From NCBI GenBank assembly GCA_946886255.1, contig CAMPIG010000195.1:1-8499 (forward strand): a stretch of DNA of 8,499 nt. Direction: 5' to 3'. Below the pieces are notes generated by a model. The model was not told the DNA's origin and ran no database searches. It saw only the letters and a program-made list of their open reading frames with translations. Positions 6,389-8,499 of this stretch are shown here, piece by piece. The stretch comes from an uncultured Cellvibrio sp. (lineage in GTDB: Bacteria > Pseudomonadota > Gammaproteobacteria > Pseudomonadales > Cellvibrionaceae). Position numbers and translations under genes: made by a program. Each line of letters begins with the position of its first letter. Within the stretch, counting starts at the first letter, position 1.

Positions 6389-7938
6389 TTAGTGCCACCC
6401 GCCTTTTCTTCGACGACCGTTTCGTTTTCAACCATAGCGCGGAAGCGGCGCAATTCGGAGACTTTGTAACCCGTGTATTGGCCCATCAACATGATGAACG
6501 CGAGAAATACCAGGTTGAGTTCCGGGAAGTTAAATGTCAGGTGACCGATCAGGGGCAACTGCATCATCAGATAGGCCAGCACGGCGACCAGCAAGCTACC
6601 GCCGCCCTGCACCAGAACTTCTTTCGGGCCCTCTTCCTCCCACAGGATCGACATCCGTTCAATGGTCCAGGCGATGATGATCATCGGGAAGAAGGTGATG
6701 GTCATGCCGGTGTTCAGACCCATCTGGTAACCCACGAGACTGAGGACGGAGATGATAAAGATCACCAGCACCACCAAGGTGGCAATCCGCGCAATCAACA
6801 ACAGGTTCAGCCGCGAGAGATATGTGCGTAATACCAGGCCGAAGGACACCACCGAGATAAAGCTGAACAGCCCCAGGCCGAGCGATGTCTGCAAAAACGC
6901 GAGGGCAATCAGGATCGGCATAAAAGTACCGGAGGTCTTCAGGCCCACAATCACGCGCATGAACACCACCACCAGCGCACCGAGCGGCAACAGGAACAGC
7001 AGTTTGAACATGCTCTGCTCTTCAATAGGCAGGCGATGCACACCGATGATGGAAAATATGCTGTCGTTGGTCTGGGCGCGGGCCAGTTCGAGGGCCGGGA
7101 CCGTCTGGTAGATCATCGAGAAACCAATGCGCGAGTTGCGCCCCCCCACCACATCCAGCAACGATTGGTTGCCGCGGTGCCAGATCAACAGGTTCTCCGG
7201 TACGCCCTGCTGACCGGTGTCGGGATTAAACAGCACCCATTCTTCGCCGTCATAAACTTCTACCATCTGCGTCAGGGATTGATGGCGGCGGGCATCTTCA
7301 AGATACAAACCCATGGCGCTGCGGGCGGGGATACCAGCCTGGTTGAGCAATTTCTCCAGCAACGTGGCCATATTGGGCTCTGCGGCCAGCATCAGCGATG
7401 CATTCTGGTCCGGCGAGGGATCTTTAAGCAACTTGATCAACTCTCGCGTCATACTTTGCGGCGTGCTGGAAGTGGACAGCGCCACGGCCAGTAGTTGACC
7501 GGCAGCGGTCGCCTGGGGGCCGTCCCAGATGACGGGTTTGGCTTGGGGTGGTTCAGGCTCCATGGTCGGCTCGTAATCCAGACCACCGACGAATTGTGCT
7601 TTGTAATAAAGGGTTTGCAGACCGCTGGCGCTGCGCTTGGTCCACTCGCCACGACGACCTTCACTGCTCTCGATGACGGACCAGCCATAACCGGGCGACG
7701 CGGCTTGTTCGGTAAACATGCGGAACCCCGGCGGGTTATCCGGCAAGGCCAGGTTAGCGACGACGGCATCACCACTGGCATAAAAATCTACCCGCGCCTC
7801 AATCATCCACACCGGGCGCTGCTCACCGGCCAGAAACGGAATCTCCATAGTGGTATGGCGCAGCCAGGCAGTGCCCAAGCCAAGCAAAATCAATCCGACA
7901 ATGATGCTGTAAAACGGAACGCGGGAGGGTTTGTTCAT
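6385..7938 (-). CDS. Inactive transglutaminase-fold protein with seven C-terminal membrane helices
   Basis: A 517-residue membrane protein of the family I know from Pfam as Transglut_i_TM plus 7TM_transglut. Layout: short basic N-terminus, membrane anchor (about 9-26), soluble domain (about 27-308) ending in a transglutaminase-like core, then seven hydrophobic helices (about 311-333, 338-352, 354-370, 380-402, 411-426, 445-462, 473-489) and a basic tail. Positive residues (N-terminus, R371/R376, C-terminal RRFR) fit a cytoplasmic N- and C-terminus with the soluble domain in the periplasm. The fold is suggested by GIPARSAMG (202-210) and EEWVLFNPDTG (232-242). The protein contains no cysteine; E187 sits where the nucleophile would lie, and the usual His before the VEVY strand is replaced (SLTQMVEVY), so it should be catalytically dead and perhaps bind a peptide or serve as a sensor or transport partner. 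Its ATG overlaps the protease stop (ATGA, 7935-7938) and its stop overlaps the ligase GTG. Confidence 0.93.
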   Translation of the reverse strand: MNKPSRVPFYSIIVGLILLGLGTAWLRHTTMEIPFLAGEQRPVWMIEARVDFYASGDAVVANLALPDNPPGFRMFTEQAASPGYGWSVIESSEGRRGEWTKRSASGLQTLYYKAQFVGGLDYEPTMEPEPPQAKPVIWDGPQATAAGQLLAVALSTSSTPQSMTRELIKLLKDPSPDQNASLMLAAEPNMATLLEKLLNQAGIPARSAMGLYLEDARRHQSLTQMVEVYDGEEWVLFNPDTGQQGVPENLLIWHRGNQSLLDVVGGRNSRIGFSMIYQTVPALELARAQTNDSIFSIIGVHRLPIEEQSMFKLLFLLPLGALVVVFMRVIVGLKTSGTFMPILIALAFLQTSLGLGLFSFISVVSFGLVLRTYLSRLNLLLIARIATLVVLVIFIISVLSLVGYQMGLNTGMTITFFPMIIIAWTIERMSILWEEEGPKEVLVQGGGSLLVAVLAYLMMQLPLIGHLTFNFPELNLVFLAFIMLMGQYTGYKVSELRRFRAMVENETVVEEKAGGTK

Positions 7939-8499
7939 TGGTCAGCCTGTGGTTCAGGTTTAGGCTCTGGTTGGGTTTGGCTCTGTGGTTTGGCTTGAGG
8001 CTCGCTGGCCGCCTTGGGTTTTTCTTCCGTCTTCGTTGCCGGCTCAGGCGCTTTTTCCGGGCGAACCGGCGGCACAATTTCACTGCGGCTCACATCAACC
8101 AGCATCACATCGCGCAATACATTGCGCCCGATAATCATCGGCTGTTCCAGGTTGCTGCGGTCCGCAAGGGTGAACTCGGCATTCTGGGTGATCTTACCCA
8201 GGGTAATCCGCATCTCGACCACCGGACGACGCTCCGGCTCCTCGGCGCCGGACTGCACAATATGCACGCGACGGACCCGTTTACGTTCAACGTCAATCGG
8301 CTCGCGCGTGGTCGGGTGGTATACGATAAAACGCACCCACTCTTCGCCGTTGCGCTCAAATGTCTGGATGTCACGGGCATCCATGGATGCTGTCGTGGCG
8401 CCAGTGTCGATACGGGCGCTCATGCTAATACCCAGATCGTTGAGGAACACCTGTTCTTTCTCACCCACAACCTGCTTGTCCTGAAACACCGTGTCATTA
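7935..8499 (-). CDS. Retropepsin-like aspartyl protease (often labelled ATP-dependent zinc protease), 5' end outside window
   Basis: First visible gene of the minus-strand cassette, running off the window edge. Numbering from the GTG at 8489, the domain shows RIDTGATTAS (26-35), an aspartyl protease DTGA active-site motif, and QPMIIGRNVL (117-126) followed by VDVSR (131-135), the conserved end of the family named for RimB/Zn-protease (PF05618). There is one DTG, so an active enzyme would have to be a homodimer, as in retroviral proteases. No HExxH or other zinc motif is visible. After about residue 143 comes a roughly 40-residue tail rich in Pro, Glu, Lys and Gln. The true start is probably beyond base 8499: the frame stays open to the edge, the GTG at 8489 has no Shine-Dalgarno, the conserved domain begins almost at once, and I expect a secretion signal upstream. 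Its stop overlaps the next start (ATGA). Confidence 0.9.
   Translation of the reverse strand, partial: NDTVFQDKQVVGEKEQVFLNDLGISMSARIDTGATTASMDARDIQTFERNGEEWVRFIVYHPTTREPIDVERKRVRRVHIVQSGAEEPERRPVVEMRITLGKITQNAEFTLADRSNLEQPMIIGRNVLRDVMLVDVSRSEIVPPVRPEKAPEPATKTEEKPKAASEPQAKPQSQTQPEPKPEPQADQ
7938..8060 (-). repeat. Low-complexity region encoding the protease's Pro/Glu/Lys/Gln tail
   Basis: The last 41 codons of the protease gene encode a charged, disordered-looking segment built from short PEP/KPQ/EPK-like units (for example PEPKPEPQ near the end). At DNA level, bases about 7957-8003 contain three degenerate copies of a GGTTTGGCTC-like unit (plus-strand reading) spaced about 15-17 bases apart, consistent with expansion by slippage or unequal recombination. 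The reading frame stays intact down to the ATGA junction, so this is coding sequence and not a separate element. Confidence 0.5.

Noticed and set aside
7495..7998. Plus-strand open frame of 167 codons over the membrane protein and protease junction
   Set aside because: It is a shadow of two well-supported minus-strand genes; its composition mirrors them and no family is recognisable.
8495..8497. ATG on the minus strand near the window edge as the protease start
   Set aside because: It is out of frame with the conserved DTGA-containing frame, which stays open to the window edge.

Overview
The window reads as core chromosome of a gammaproteobacterium. By eye the G+C is in the mid-to-high 50s. 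The order (def tail)-fmt-rsmB-trkA-trkH is the conserved gammaproteobacterial translation/potassium neighbourhood. The downstream three-gene cassette is also mainly known to me from Pseudomonas- and Cellvibrio-like or marine gammaproteobacteria. I cannot assign a genus from this sequence alone.

Plus strand, 1-5402. Six codons of what is probably the end of peptide deformylase (def) run into a strong rho-independent hairpin at 16-48. Next come fmt (methionyl-tRNA formyltransferase) and rsmB (16S rRNA m5C967 methyltransferase), overlapping by one base (TGATG). A 154-base gap at 2381-2534 holds a weak terminator-like hairpin and a GC-rich structured stretch. After it come trkA and trkH, 33 bases apart, encoding the cytoplasmic nucleotide-binding regulator and the membrane pore of the Trk potassium uptake system. 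All four proteins are full length and keep their diagnostic residues. Fmt formylates initiator tRNA (Def later removes the formyl group), and RsmB matures 16S rRNA, so the left half serves translation and the middle serves K+ homeostasis.

Minus strand, 8499-5432. A convergent operon ends 29 bases from the trkH stop. In order of transcription it encodes (1) a retropepsin-like aspartyl protease domain with a DTGA motif, cut by the window edge and ending in a Pro/Glu/Lys/Gln-rich tail; (2) a membrane protein with an N-terminal anchor, a transglutaminase-fold region lacking catalytic residues (the protein has no cysteine at all), and seven C-terminal membrane helices; (3) an ATP-grasp ligase of the RimK-related alpha-L-glutamate ligase-like group. 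Both junctions are 4-base overlaps (ATGA and GTGA), implying tightly coupled production. I know of no established biochemical function for this set, and it is the most interesting thing here. A plausible reading is an envelope system in which an amino acid or peptide conjugate is made by the ligase, handled or sensed by the membrane protein, and trimmed by the protease; that is inference.

No tRNA, rRNA, CRISPR array, insertion sequence or phage gene was seen. No gap between genes exceeds 154 bases.
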